Source: Alphaproteobacteria bacterium 32-64-14 (GTDB lineage: Bacteria; Pseudomonadota; Alphaproteobacteria; Caulobacterales; Hyphomonadaceae). From it: a DNA stretch of 64,000 nt. This document shows positions 50,327-58,150 of the stretch, one piece after another. The stretch spans positions 1 through 64,000 of the forward strand of contig NCEM01000019.1 of assembly GCA_002280725.1 (NCBI GenBank), in the 5' to 3' direction. The translations under genes were made by a program, and so were the position numbers. Within the stretch, counting starts at the first letter, position 1, and each line of letters opens with the position of its first letter. The notes under the pieces were generated by a model. It saw nothing but the letters and a program-made list of their open reading frames with translations, did no database searches and was not told the origin of the DNA.

Positions 50327-50893
50327 TCAGCCGGTTTCAAGACCGCTCAGCAGGTCCGCCCGTTCGGCCGCGAGAGCCGATTTGAGCGTCCTGCGCGCGC
50401 GCGACAACAGGCTTTCCAGAGCATCGACGCTGACGCCTATGATCTCGGCCGCCTCGAAATTGGTTCTGTCCTGATAATAGCAGAGAACTAGCGCCGCCCG
50501 CTGCCGCTCGGGCAGGCGTTGCAGCGCGTCACGAACCTTGTCGCGGCGCTGGCGATCATCCAGCGCACGGGTCGCCGATGCACGTACGTCCGGTGTTTCG
50601 GGGGAGACCTCCCCGCCGTTCCGGCCACCGCGGCGCAACCTGTCGAGGCAAAGGTTCATGGCGACCCTGTGCATCCACGTTTCGAATTTTGCCTGGCCCG
50701 GCTTCCACGCTGCGGCATGACGCCAGACACGAAGAAAGACTTCCTGCGCAACGTCTTCCGCCTCGGTTGCGTCGCCCAGCATCCGGCGCGCGAGGCCGAC
50801 CATGCGTGGGAGATGACGGCGCACGAGTTCGCTCGCGGCGCGTTTGTCGCCGGCGCCGATCCGAAGAACCAGTTCCTCGTCAGGATCCCGCAT
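50327..50893 (-). CDS. ECF RNA polymerase sigma factor
   Basis: A 188-residue extracytoplasmic-function sigma factor. Region 2 is 'LVRRHLPRMVGLARRMLGDA' followed by 'TEAEDVAQEVFLRVWRHAAA' and 'WMHRVAMNLCLDRLRRG' (-10 recognition). Region 4 is 'VRDALQRLPERQRAALVLCY' and 'NFEAAEIIGVSVDALESLLS' then 'RARRTLKSAL' (-35 recognition helix-turn-helix). It is first in a three-gene operon with the anti-sigma and sensor-like genes, and lies 163 bases after glnE on the same strand. No promoter consensus for it could be assigned. Confidence 0.92.
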   Translation of the reverse strand: MRDPDEELVLRIGAGDKRAASELVRRHLPRMVGLARRMLGDATEAEDVAQEVFLRVWRHAAAWKPGQAKFETWMHRVAMNLCLDRLRRGGRNGGEVSPETPDVRASATRALDDRQRRDKVRDALQRLPERQRAALVLCYYQDRTNFEAAEIIGVSVDALESLLSRARRTLKSALAAERADLLSGLETG

Positions 50894-51056
50894 GGCCGGG
50901 GAACCAACTCCGAAAAGGTGGCCTGCGCCCCGATGGGCGTCACGAACAAAGCCGAACCTCCTCCCACGTTATGCATCCTGCGCTGGCGTTTGCCGAGGCC
51001 CGCCTGCTGTCGGATTGCTGGGGTGCAGCGGACGGCCTTGCCGTATTTCCTTGAGA

Positions 51057-53894
51057 TCAAACGGCTTCGCCGGGCTCTTCCGTCGATAGGGGCCCCAGTT
51101 TCCGCGTGCGCAAGGCGGCGACCTGGGCCTGTATGTCAGCAAGGCGCGCGGCGAGCGCGGGAAAATCCTTGAATCCCAGATGCTTGGCGAGCCATACCTT
51201 GAGCCCGTCAGAGGCTGCATCAGGCTCAAAGCCGTCACCTGCTGCAATGCGCAGCGCCTGCTGGAGATTGAGCTGCAGACCGAGCGCATCAATCATCAAC
51301 GCCGCGTCACCTGCCGCCAGATGGCCGCTCGATGCCAGCATCTTGATCGCGGCAAGCGAGCCCGGCTGCACCGCACCCGGCGTCCTCGCCGCCGCAGCAA
51401 GAATGGCGTGCTGCGTCACGAACTCGATATCGACGAGTCCGCCCGGCGCGAGCTTCACATCCCACATGGACCGCGCGGTGCGCTCACGCGCCATGCGGCG
51501 GCGCATATCGCCAATGTCTTCCGTGATCTTGGGATCGCCGCTCTTCGCTTGCAGCGCCTTGCGCGCCGATTCGACGATGCGCCGGCCAAGATCGGTGTCT
51601 CCAGCAACGGGACGGATGCGGGTCAGCGCCATGAACTCCCACGTCCACGCTTCCTCGCGATAGTAACGCTCGAACGAGGACATGCGCACTGCAACTGGCC
51701 CTGCCCGGCCCGATGGGCGCAGTTGCATGTCGACCTCGTAGAGCAGGCCTTCCTCGGTCGGCGCCGACAGCGCGGCGACCAGGCGTTGCACGAAGCGCGT
51801 CGCTAACTGCACGCTGCCGTCGTTTGCCGGTTCATAGACCAGCATCAGATCGAGATCGGATGTCGCCGTCAGCTCGCGCCCGCCAAACTTGCCGAGGGCG
51901 CAGACGCTCCAGCCGCCAATCTCGCCCTGGAATTTTGCGAGTATCTCGCACTCGCAGACCTCCGCCAGGCCGCCGACGCAGGCATCCGCGAGATCAGCAT
52001 ACGCAACGCCCGCTTCCGCCGCGCCGATGGCGCCACGCAGGAGTTGATAGCCGATGCGAAACGCTTCCTCGCGATGGAAACGCCGGGCGGTGTTCAGCTT
52101 GGCTTCAAAGCCCTCCGCCCGTTCGAGATTGTCTACTAGCCGCAGCGCCCGCGAGCCCGCCTCATCGAGATGCGCCGGCGTGCTGAAGGAACGCTCCAGC
52201 ATCGCTTCCATGAGCGCGGGGCGGCGCGCGAGATCTGCGGCGAGTTTGGGCGCGAATGCCATCGTCTGGATAACGTCGCGGGTGAGACCGGGCTCGGCCA
52301 GCATCAGCGACATCACCTGCACGCCAGAATTCAGCCCCGAGAAGAATTCCTGAAAACGATCGAAGGCGATGTCAGGTTCGCCCGCTTTCGACATGGCTTC
52401 GAGCAATCGTGGGCCAAGCGAGGTCAACAACTGTTGCGCGCGTGCCGAGCGCGTCGCGGGGATGGCGCCGCGATGCCATTGCTGGAAGGTATGGATCACG
52501 CGCGACGGATCGCTGAAGCCAAGCGTGGTCAGGGTCGCAACTGTGCCCGGGTCGTCGTCAACGCCAGTGAAGACGAGGTTGCCTGCTTCGCCAGACAACC
52601 GCTCCTCCGCTGCGAACAGATCGGAATAGGCGCCGTGGACGCGGGCCCGCACGCGCGAAATATCGGCCTCGAACAGCGCAGTGTCGCCATAGCCGGCAAG
52701 ACGGCTGACAGCTTCACGGCGTTCGGGAACCACCGGTATGCGATGTGTCTGCTCGTCGTTCAGCATCTGTACGCGGTGTTCGATGGCGCGCAGATAGTCG
52801 TAAGCGCGGCAAAGATCATTCACCACGTCCGGGTCCACAATCTGCTCGTTCGCCGTGACTTGCAGCGCCGCCTTGGTGCCTGGCAGGCGAAGATGAGGCA
52901 TGCGCCCGCCGAGGATGAGTTGCTGAACCTGGGTGAAGAATTCGATCTCGCGGATGCCGCCGCGACCCAGCTTCACATCGAAATCGCGCGAGGTCAGTTC
53001 CGCATGGCCGCCATGCGCATGGATCTGCCGCTTGATCGAATGGATATCCGCAATCGCCCAGTAATCGAGGTGCCGCCGCCAGACATAGGGCTGCAGCTCG
53101 GAGAGATAGTCCTTGCCCGCAGCCGCATCGCCCGCACAGACGCGCGCCTTGATGTGGGCCATGCGCTCCCAGTTCTGGCCCACGCTTTCATAGTATCCGG
53201 TGGCGAACTGCGTGGAGATCGCGGGACTGGTGGAGGCCGGATCGGGGCGCAGGCGCAGGTCCGTGCGAAAGACATAACCGTCCGCCGTGCGCTCTTCGAG
53301 GATGCGGACGAAATCGCGCGTGAGGCGCGTCATCCCTTCTTTCACGCGCGGCCCGCTCACGGGCAGAAGATCGAGATCGAACAGGACGATAAGATCTATG
53401 TCGCTCGAATAGTTCAACTCGCGGGCGCCCATTTTGCCCATGGCGAGCGTGAACAGGCCGGGCATCGCGTCGCTGTCGCGCGTCTCCCCCAGATGACCTG
53501 CAGCCCACGATGTGCGGATGGCGAGGCTCAGCGCCGCTTGAGTCGCGGCGTCGGCAAGGCGGGTCAGCCGTTCGACCACCGCGTCCAGTGTCCAGGCGCA
53601 GCAGAGATCGGCGATGGAGATTGCAAGTTGCGCTGCCTCCTTCGCGCGCCGCATCTGGCGCATCGGCGCATCCAGCGGCCCTGCCATGGCGCCGGCCGCG
53701 AGAATATCCTGCACCGCCTGATCGACGACGGCTTCAGCGTCCGAGGCGAGGATCGCTTCGGCCACGTCTGGGCGTCGCGCGACCATGCGCGCGATGTGAT
53801 CCGAATGACGCGGGGCCAGCTCCAGCGCGCCACGCAGGTCGCCACGCGCGCCGGTGACGGGCGCAATGCCGAGGGTATCGAGCTGAATGGCCAT
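51057..53894 (-). CDS. glnE: Bifunctional glutamine synthetase adenylyltransferase/adenylyl-removing enzyme
   Basis: Controls glutamine synthetase by adding or removing AMP in response to PII and glutamine. The 945-residue protein contains both nucleotidyltransferase domains: the N-terminal removase with 'ELNYSSDIDLIVLFDLDLL' (about 175) and the C-terminal transferase with 'GGRELTATSDLDLMLVYEPA' (about 675). The linker includes 'FTQVQQLILGGRMPHLRLPG', and the C-terminus has 'WDVKLAPGGLVDIEFVTQHA'. It follows the two-component kinase gene by 35 bases; the order degP-regulator-kinase-glnE is, as I recall, common in alphaproteobacteria. Confidence 0.95.
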   Translation of the reverse strand: MAIQLDTLGIAPVTGARGDLRGALELAPRHSDHIARMVARRPDVAEAILASDAEAVVDQAVQDILAAGAMAGPLDAPMRQMRRAKEAAQLAISIADLCCAWTLDAVVERLTRLADAATQAALSLAIRTSWAAGHLGETRDSDAMPGLFTLAMGKMGARELNYSSDIDLIVLFDLDLLPVSGPRVKEGMTRLTRDFVRILEERTADGYVFRTDLRLRPDPASTSPAISTQFATGYYESVGQNWERMAHIKARVCAGDAAAGKDYLSELQPYVWRRHLDYWAIADIHSIKRQIHAHGGHAELTSRDFDVKLGRGGIREIEFFTQVQQLILGGRMPHLRLPGTKAALQVTANEQIVDPDVVNDLCRAYDYLRAIEHRVQMLNDEQTHRIPVVPERREAVSRLAGYGDTALFEADISRVRARVHGAYSDLFAAEERLSGEAGNLVFTGVDDDPGTVATLTTLGFSDPSRVIHTFQQWHRGAIPATRSARAQQLLTSLGPRLLEAMSKAGEPDIAFDRFQEFFSGLNSGVQVMSLMLAEPGLTRDVIQTMAFAPKLAADLARRPALMEAMLERSFSTPAHLDEAGSRALRLVDNLERAEGFEAKLNTARRFHREEAFRIGYQLLRGAIGAAEAGVAYADLADACVGGLAEVCECEILAKFQGEIGGWSVCALGKFGGRELTATSDLDLMLVYEPANDGSVQLATRFVQRLVAALSAPTEEGLLYEVDMQLRPSGRAGPVAVRMSSFERYYREEAWTWEFMALTRIRPVAGDTDLGRRIVESARKALQAKSGDPKITEDIGDMRRRMARERTARSMWDVKLAPGGLVDIEFVTQHAILAAAARTPGAVQPGSLAAIKMLASSGHLAAGDAALMIDALGLQLNLQQALRIAAGDGFEPDAASDGLKVWLAKHLGFKDFPALAARLADIQAQVAALRTRKLGPLSTEEPGEAV

Positions 53895-53929
53895 TGGGCG
53901 AAATCCGGAATGCTGATCGGTACGGGAGA

Positions 53930-55321
53930 TCAGGCTGACGGCAGGATCAGCCGCGCCGCAAGCCCGATATTTGGCGGCGTACCGCCTGCCGAATCCAGCA
54001 GCAGCCGCCCTCTGTGCGCCTCGGCCACGGCATCGACAAGGCTGAGACCCAGCCCGCTGCCCGGCTCACTGCGCGACTGTTCCAGGCGGACGAAACGCTC
54101 GACCGCGCGGTCCCGGTCCTCGGGGGGAATGCCGGGCCCGGTGTCGCTGACGGACAGTTCTACCTCGCTGGCCCCGAGCCGCTTCACGGCGAGGGATACC
54201 GCGCCGCCTGCCGGCGTGTATTTCACCGCGTTGTCGAGCAGGTTGGATAGCGCCTGCGCGATGAGATCGCGATCCGCTTGCACGAACAGGTCGCCTTCGG
54301 GCGCGTAGGTGAACGTCATGCTCTTTTCTTCGCAGGCCGGTTGATAGAGTTCCGCCAGCTCGTCCGTGATGCCGGTTACATTGGTGCGACGGAAAGAGCC
54401 CGTCGCGCCGGCCTGCACGCGGGAGAGGCGCAAAACGGCGTTGAACGTGTTCAGTACATCGTCAACGTCCTCGATGGAACGCGCGAGCGCCGTGCGGGGG
54501 CCCTCGGAGTTTGTATCGCGCAGGCCAGCCTCAAGGTGGTTGCGCAGGCGCGTGAGCGGCGAGCGCAGGTCGTGCGCGATGGAATCTCCCGCCGATCGCG
54601 ACGAGATCACCAATCGCTCCAGCTTGCCAAGCATGGCGTTGAGCTGGACCGACAGGCGGTCGAACTCGTCGCCTGACTCAAACACGGGCGCGCGGCGCGT
54701 CAGGTCGCCCGCCATCACTTCTTCCGTGGTGCGCGCAAGCTGTTCGGCGCGCTGGGCGGCAGAGCGCGAGATGACGACGCCGCCGATCAGCGACAGCACG
54801 AAGCCAACAACGGCCGAACGCCAGACCACATCCGTGATGCGCCGATTCATCTCGCCCAGCTGGCCCATATCGTAGGCGACCATCAGCACGCCGCCTTCCG
54901 ACAGGCGCGAGATCCGCCCCTCGGCCTGCCGGCGCGTGGTCTGGCCGCTGAGATTGCGGACATCGTATTCGAACTTGACGTCCACCACCTGGTCGACAGG
55001 GGCAGGCGCCGGGAGAAAATCGAAATCGCCGGCGATCTTCTGGCCGGTGCCGTCCTGCAGCAGGTAGAAGAACTTGCCGCGCGCGCCCGACCGTTCGGTC
55101 ACGGCCTGATTGAGACGATCGAAGCCGCCGCGATAAGCGGCCGAAAGCTCCTGGAACTCCGCGTTGAGCTCAGCCTCGGCCTGCCGGCCGAGATGGCCCG
55201 CCGTCTCGTAGTAGAGGTAAGCCAGCAGCGAGGCTGAAAACAGAATGAAGATCGACGCATGCAGCAGCGCGAGCCGGAACGTTGTCGTCCGGAACAGCGC
55301 CGGCAGGCGGCCGATCTTCAT
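53930..55321 (-). CDS. Sensor histidine kinase (HAMP type)
   Basis: A 463-residue membrane kinase. The first span is at about 16-38, then comes a periplasmic domain to about 165, and the second span is at about 168-185 ('VVGFVLSLIGGVVISRSAAQ'). A HAMP domain follows (about 186-240). The HisKA motif is 'SIAHDLRSPLTRLRNHLEAG' with H250. ATPase motifs are 'LIAQALSNLLDNAVKYTPAG', 'SVSDTGPGIPPEDRD' and 'GSGLGLSLVDAVAEAHRG'. It is encoded 11 bases after its cognate OmpR-type regulator, downstream of degP, which suggests an envelope-stress or periplasmic signal. Confidence 0.92.
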   Translation of the reverse strand: MKIGRLPALFRTTTFRLALLHASIFILFSASLLAYLYYETAGHLGRQAEAELNAEFQELSAAYRGGFDRLNQAVTERSGARGKFFYLLQDGTGQKIAGDFDFLPAPAPVDQVVDVKFEYDVRNLSGQTTRRQAEGRISRLSEGGVLMVAYDMGQLGEMNRRITDVVWRSAVVGFVLSLIGGVVISRSAAQRAEQLARTTEEVMAGDLTRRAPVFESGDEFDRLSVQLNAMLGKLERLVISSRSAGDSIAHDLRSPLTRLRNHLEAGLRDTNSEGPRTALARSIEDVDDVLNTFNAVLRLSRVQAGATGSFRRTNVTGITDELAELYQPACEEKSMTFTYAPEGDLFVQADRDLIAQALSNLLDNAVKYTPAGGAVSLAVKRLGASEVELSVSDTGPGIPPEDRDRAVERFVRLEQSRSEPGSGLGLSLVDAVAEAHRGRLLLDSAGGTPPNIGLAARLILPSA

Positions 55322-55332
55322 GGCTCAGCGCT

Positions 55333-56004
55333 TCATGCTTCGAGGCGATAACCCGCGCCGCGCACGGTGTGCAGCAACGGACGATCGAAATCCTTGTCGA
55401 TCTTCCCGCGCAGGCGCGACACGTGTACGTCGATCACGTTGGTCTGGGGATCGAAGTGATAGTCCCACACCTTCTCCAGCAGCATGGTGCGGGTCACAAC
55501 CTGTCCGGCGTGGCGCATCAGGAACTCCAGCAAGCGGAATTCGCGCGGCTGAAGGTCAATCTTCTGTCCGTCGCGGTGGACCGTACGGGCAAGAAGATCC
55601 ATCTCGAGCCCGCCAACAACGAGGCGTGTTGTCGGGATGTCGCCGGTCGCACGACGGCCTAGCGCCTCCACACGGGCCACAAGCTCGCTGGGCGCATATG
55701 GCTTGGCGAGATAGTCGTCGCCGCCTGCCTGCAATCCTTCAACGCGGTGATCAACCTCGCCGAGCGCCGACAGAAACAGCGCAGGCGCGCGCCCGCCTGC
55801 ATCGCGATACTTCTTCACGAGCTGGAGGCCGTCCATGCCAGGCAGCATGCGATCCACGACAAGCGCATCATACTCGCCCGAGCGAGCCTGATTGTAGCCC
55901 GACTCGCCGTCGCCGCAGACATCAACCGAATGGCCGGCTTCGCCGAGCACCCGTTTAACGAAAGCGGCGGCGTCCGCGTCGTCCTCTATGACGATGACCT
56001 TCAT
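55333..56004 (-). CDS. OmpR-family response regulator
   Basis: A 223-residue DNA-binding regulator. Receiver: acidic pair 'VIEDDADAAAF', phosphoacceptor D51 in 'ALVVDRMLPGMDG', Lys in 'YLAKPYAPSEL'. The winged-helix effector domain has 'KIDLQPREFRLLEFLMRHAG', 'VVTRTMLLEKVWDYHFDPQT' and 'IDVHVSRLRGKIDKDFDRPL', ending 'LLHTVRGAGYRLEA'. It sits 3 bases after degP and 11 before its kinase. A direct repeat TACGGCA with 11-base spacing upstream of degP is a candidate target site. Confidence 0.93.
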   Translation of the reverse strand: MKVIVIEDDADAAAFVKRVLGEAGHSVDVCGDGESGYNQARSGEYDALVVDRMLPGMDGLQLVKKYRDAGGRAPALFLSALGEVDHRVEGLQAGGDDYLAKPYAPSELVARVEALGRRATGDIPTTRLVVGGLEMDLLARTVHRDGQKIDLQPREFRLLEFLMRHAGQVVTRTMLLEKVWDYHFDPQTNVIDVHVSRLRGKIDKDFDRPLLHTVRGAGYRLEA

Positions 56005-56007
56005 GCG

Positions 56008-57579
56008 TTATTCCGCTGGTGCTATTTCAATTGGACGAAGAACAGTTAGATCGCCGCAACGCGCCTGATTGCCACAACCGACGCGGGCAACAACATCCTT
56101 CTTGCCCTGCGCGAGCGCGGCCGCCACGGCGTCCTGGTAATCCTTGGGCGTCTTCACCGCTTTGAGGTTGATCTCGAGGATCGCGTCGCCGGGGAAGATG
56201 CTCGCTCGGGCGAAGGCGCCGCGCGCGTCGACCTTGACGACGATCAGGCCTGTGCCGGCTGCGCCGACATCGAACTTAGTGGCCTCTTCCACGCTGAGCT
56301 GGCGGATCGTGCCGCCATCGACGGTCACGTCATCCGGGCCGGGCTTCGGCGGCTTGAGGCCGGAGCGGCTGGGATCGAACTCAACGCCGGCAAGGGCGCG
56401 ATCATCGCGTGCGCGTACGGTGACGCGGAGGGTCTGCTCCTTGCCGTCGCGAATGACGCGGAACGTGTTCTGGGATCCAGCCAGCAGGCTGCCCACGCGC
56501 TGGGTGAGCTGGCGCGTATCCTTCACTTCATCGCCATTGACCGAGATGATGATGTCGCCGCGCTTGATGCCGCTCGCTTCGGCGGGGCCACCCGTCGTGA
56601 CCGAGCGCACGATGGCGCCGCTGTTGTGCTTCAGGCCCCACGCATCGGCCAGGCGCTGGTCGAGGCTCTGGATCTCGACGCCGAGCCAGCCGCGCACCAC
56701 CTTGCCATCGCGGATCAGCGTATCGGCGATCGACTTCGCGGAATTGGCTTCGATCGCGAAGCCGATGCCGACGCTGCCGCCGCCCGTGTCGGAGAAGATC
56801 ATCGTGTTGACGCCGATGACTTCGCCCTGAAGGTTGAACGTCGGTCCGCCCGAGTTGCCGCGGTTGATGGCGGCGTCGATCTGGATGAAGTCGTTGTAGG
56901 TGCCGCTGTTGAACTCGCGGCCGTCGGCCGAGACGATGCCGGCCGTCGCCGTGCCGCCGAGGCCGAACGGGTTGCCGACGGCGACGACCCAGTCGCCGAC
57001 GCGCGGCTTCACCTTGGTGGCAAACTGCACGAACGGATAGTTGCCGCTCTTCTTGACCTTCAACACGGCCAGATCGGTCTGTTCGTCGGAGCCGATGATC
57101 TCCGCCTCAAGCTGCTTTCCGTCCTTCAGCGTGACCGTCACCTCGCGCGCATTCTCGACCACGTGGTGGTTCGTGACGATGTAGCCCGTGCTGGAGATGA
57201 AGAAGCCCGAGCCAAGCGCGTTGCCTTCCTCGTCCTGCTCCGGATTGGTTTCGTCCTCGCCTTCGCCGAACTCGTCCTCGTATTCGTCGAAGCCGGGCAA
57301 GCCGCGGAACTGGTCAAACGTGCTGTTGCGATCCGCCGCCTTGATCTCGACCGTCACCTGCACGCTGACGACAGCGGGGCTGACCACATCGATCAGGTCT
57401 GCAAAGCTCATCGGTGCGCCGGCGGGCGGCGAGACCGTAATGGGCTTGCTGGTGTTGTTCTGAGCAAGTGCGGGTGCAATCAACGTCGGCACAGCAACCG
57501 AGAGGCTGGCCACTGTCGCTGCGATCAGGCTCGCGCCCATCGCCATCCGACCGATCCTCAGCATCCGAGACACTCCCAT
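56008..57579 (-). CDS. degP: DegP/HtrA-type periplasmic serine endoprotease (Do family)
   Basis: A periplasmic chaperone-protease for misfolded envelope proteins. The start at 57579 or 57564 gives a signal peptide ending 'LIAPALAQ'. The trypsin-like domain has the triad His139 ('IVTNHHVV'), Asp169 ('EQTDLAVLK') and Ser243 ('NRGNSGGPTFN'). Two PDZ domains follow (about 320-410 and 435-520; 'RGWLGVEIQSLDQRLADAWG', 'TGLIVVKVDARGAFARASIF'). The loop before the His carries a very acidic insert ('DEYEDEFGEGEDETNPEQDE'). The C-terminus has a Cys pair 'VGCGNQARCGD'. It is the first gene of a degP-regulator-kinase-glnE operon. Confidence 0.94.
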   Translation of the reverse strand: MGVSRMLRIGRMAMGASLIAATVASLSVAVPTLIAPALAQNNTSKPITVSPPAGAPMSFADLIDVVSPAVVSVQVTVEIKAADRNSTFDQFRGLPGFDEYEDEFGEGEDETNPEQDEEGNALGSGFFISSTGYIVTNHHVVENAREVTVTLKDGKQLEAEIIGSDEQTDLAVLKVKKSGNYPFVQFATKVKPRVGDWVVAVGNPFGLGGTATAGIVSADGREFNSGTYNDFIQIDAAINRGNSGGPTFNLQGEVIGVNTMIFSDTGGGSVGIGFAIEANSAKSIADTLIRDGKVVRGWLGVEIQSLDQRLADAWGLKHNSGAIVRSVTTGGPAEASGIKRGDIIISVNGDEVKDTRQLTQRVGSLLAGSQNTFRVIRDGKEQTLRVTVRARDDRALAGVEFDPSRSGLKPPKPGPDDVTVDGGTIRQLSVEEATKFDVGAAGTGLIVVKVDARGAFARASIFPGDAILEINLKAVKTPKDYQDAVAAALAQGKKDVVARVGCGNQARCGDLTVLRPIEIAPAE

Positions 57580-57651
57580 CCTGCTTCTTCCAGAGTTCGT
57601 CTTCGCGCGACGGACCCAAGGAGCCTGAAGCCCCACACTAGCGGGTCACTT

Positions 57652-57669
57652 TACGGCAATCCTACGGCA
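57652..57669. promoter_or_regulatory. Direct repeat TACGGCA upstream of degP
   Basis: TACGGCA occurs at 57652-57658 and 57663-57669, one helical turn apart (11 bases), about 75 bases upstream of the degP start in the 157-base spacer. OmpR-family regulators bind such tandem half-sites, and one is encoded two positions down in the same operon, so autoregulation is possible. The unit is short and chance cannot be excluded. Confidence 0.3.
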
Positions 57670-57736
57670 GCGCCAGAGGCGCATCTGGCAGATTTTGGAG
57701 CACTTTATCGGGCTTGCCCGATGTCTGCCGCAGCTC

Positions 57737-58150
57737 TCAGGCGTCACCGCCGCTGCGGTCGTCCGGCACTGGCTCCAGCGCTTTGGGCCGGTTCCTGACG
57801 AGCTTCACGCCGATGAGGACAAGTCCACCCGCTATCAGCGCGAAGGGGAAACCCCACAGCAGCAGGCCCCACCCGTCCGTAGGCGGCCGGAAGGCGACGT
57901 ACTGACCATAGCGGGTGACGAAGAAGTCCCGCACCTGGCTGTCGCTGGCGCCTTCGACCACCTGTTTGCGAATCATCCTGCGCGCATCAATCGCCATGTC
58001 GGCGGTCGATTGCGACACCGGCTCGTTCTCGCAGACCATGCAACGCAGCTCGCGCATCAGCGATTGCGCGCGGGCTTCCTGGTTTGGATCGGGCAAGGGC
58101 TGCTCAAGCGGCTGGGCCTGCAGGAGGAGCGCGATGATCGGCCCGATCAT
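57737..58150 (-). CDS. ccmH: Cytochrome c maturation protein CcmH
   Basis: Membrane thiol-oxidoreductase that reduces apocytochrome c before haem attachment. The 137-residue protein has an N-terminal signal/anchor, the redox motif 'LRCMVCENEPVSQSTADMA' (LRCxxC, Cys about 37 and 40), 'IRKQVVEGASDSQVRDFFVT' and 'RYGQYVAFRPP', then a C-terminal membrane span ('LLLWGFPFALIAGGLVLIGV'). It is the short form without fused CcmI. Its ATG overlaps the ccmF stop as ATGA. It is last of ccmI-ccmE-ccmF-ccmH. Confidence 0.95.
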   Translation of the reverse strand: MIGPIIALLLQAQPLEQPLPDPNQEARAQSLMRELRCMVCENEPVSQSTADMAIDARRMIRKQVVEGASDSQVRDFFVTRYGQYVAFRPPTDGWGLLLWGFPFALIAGGLVLIGVKLVRNRPKALEPVPDDRSGGDA

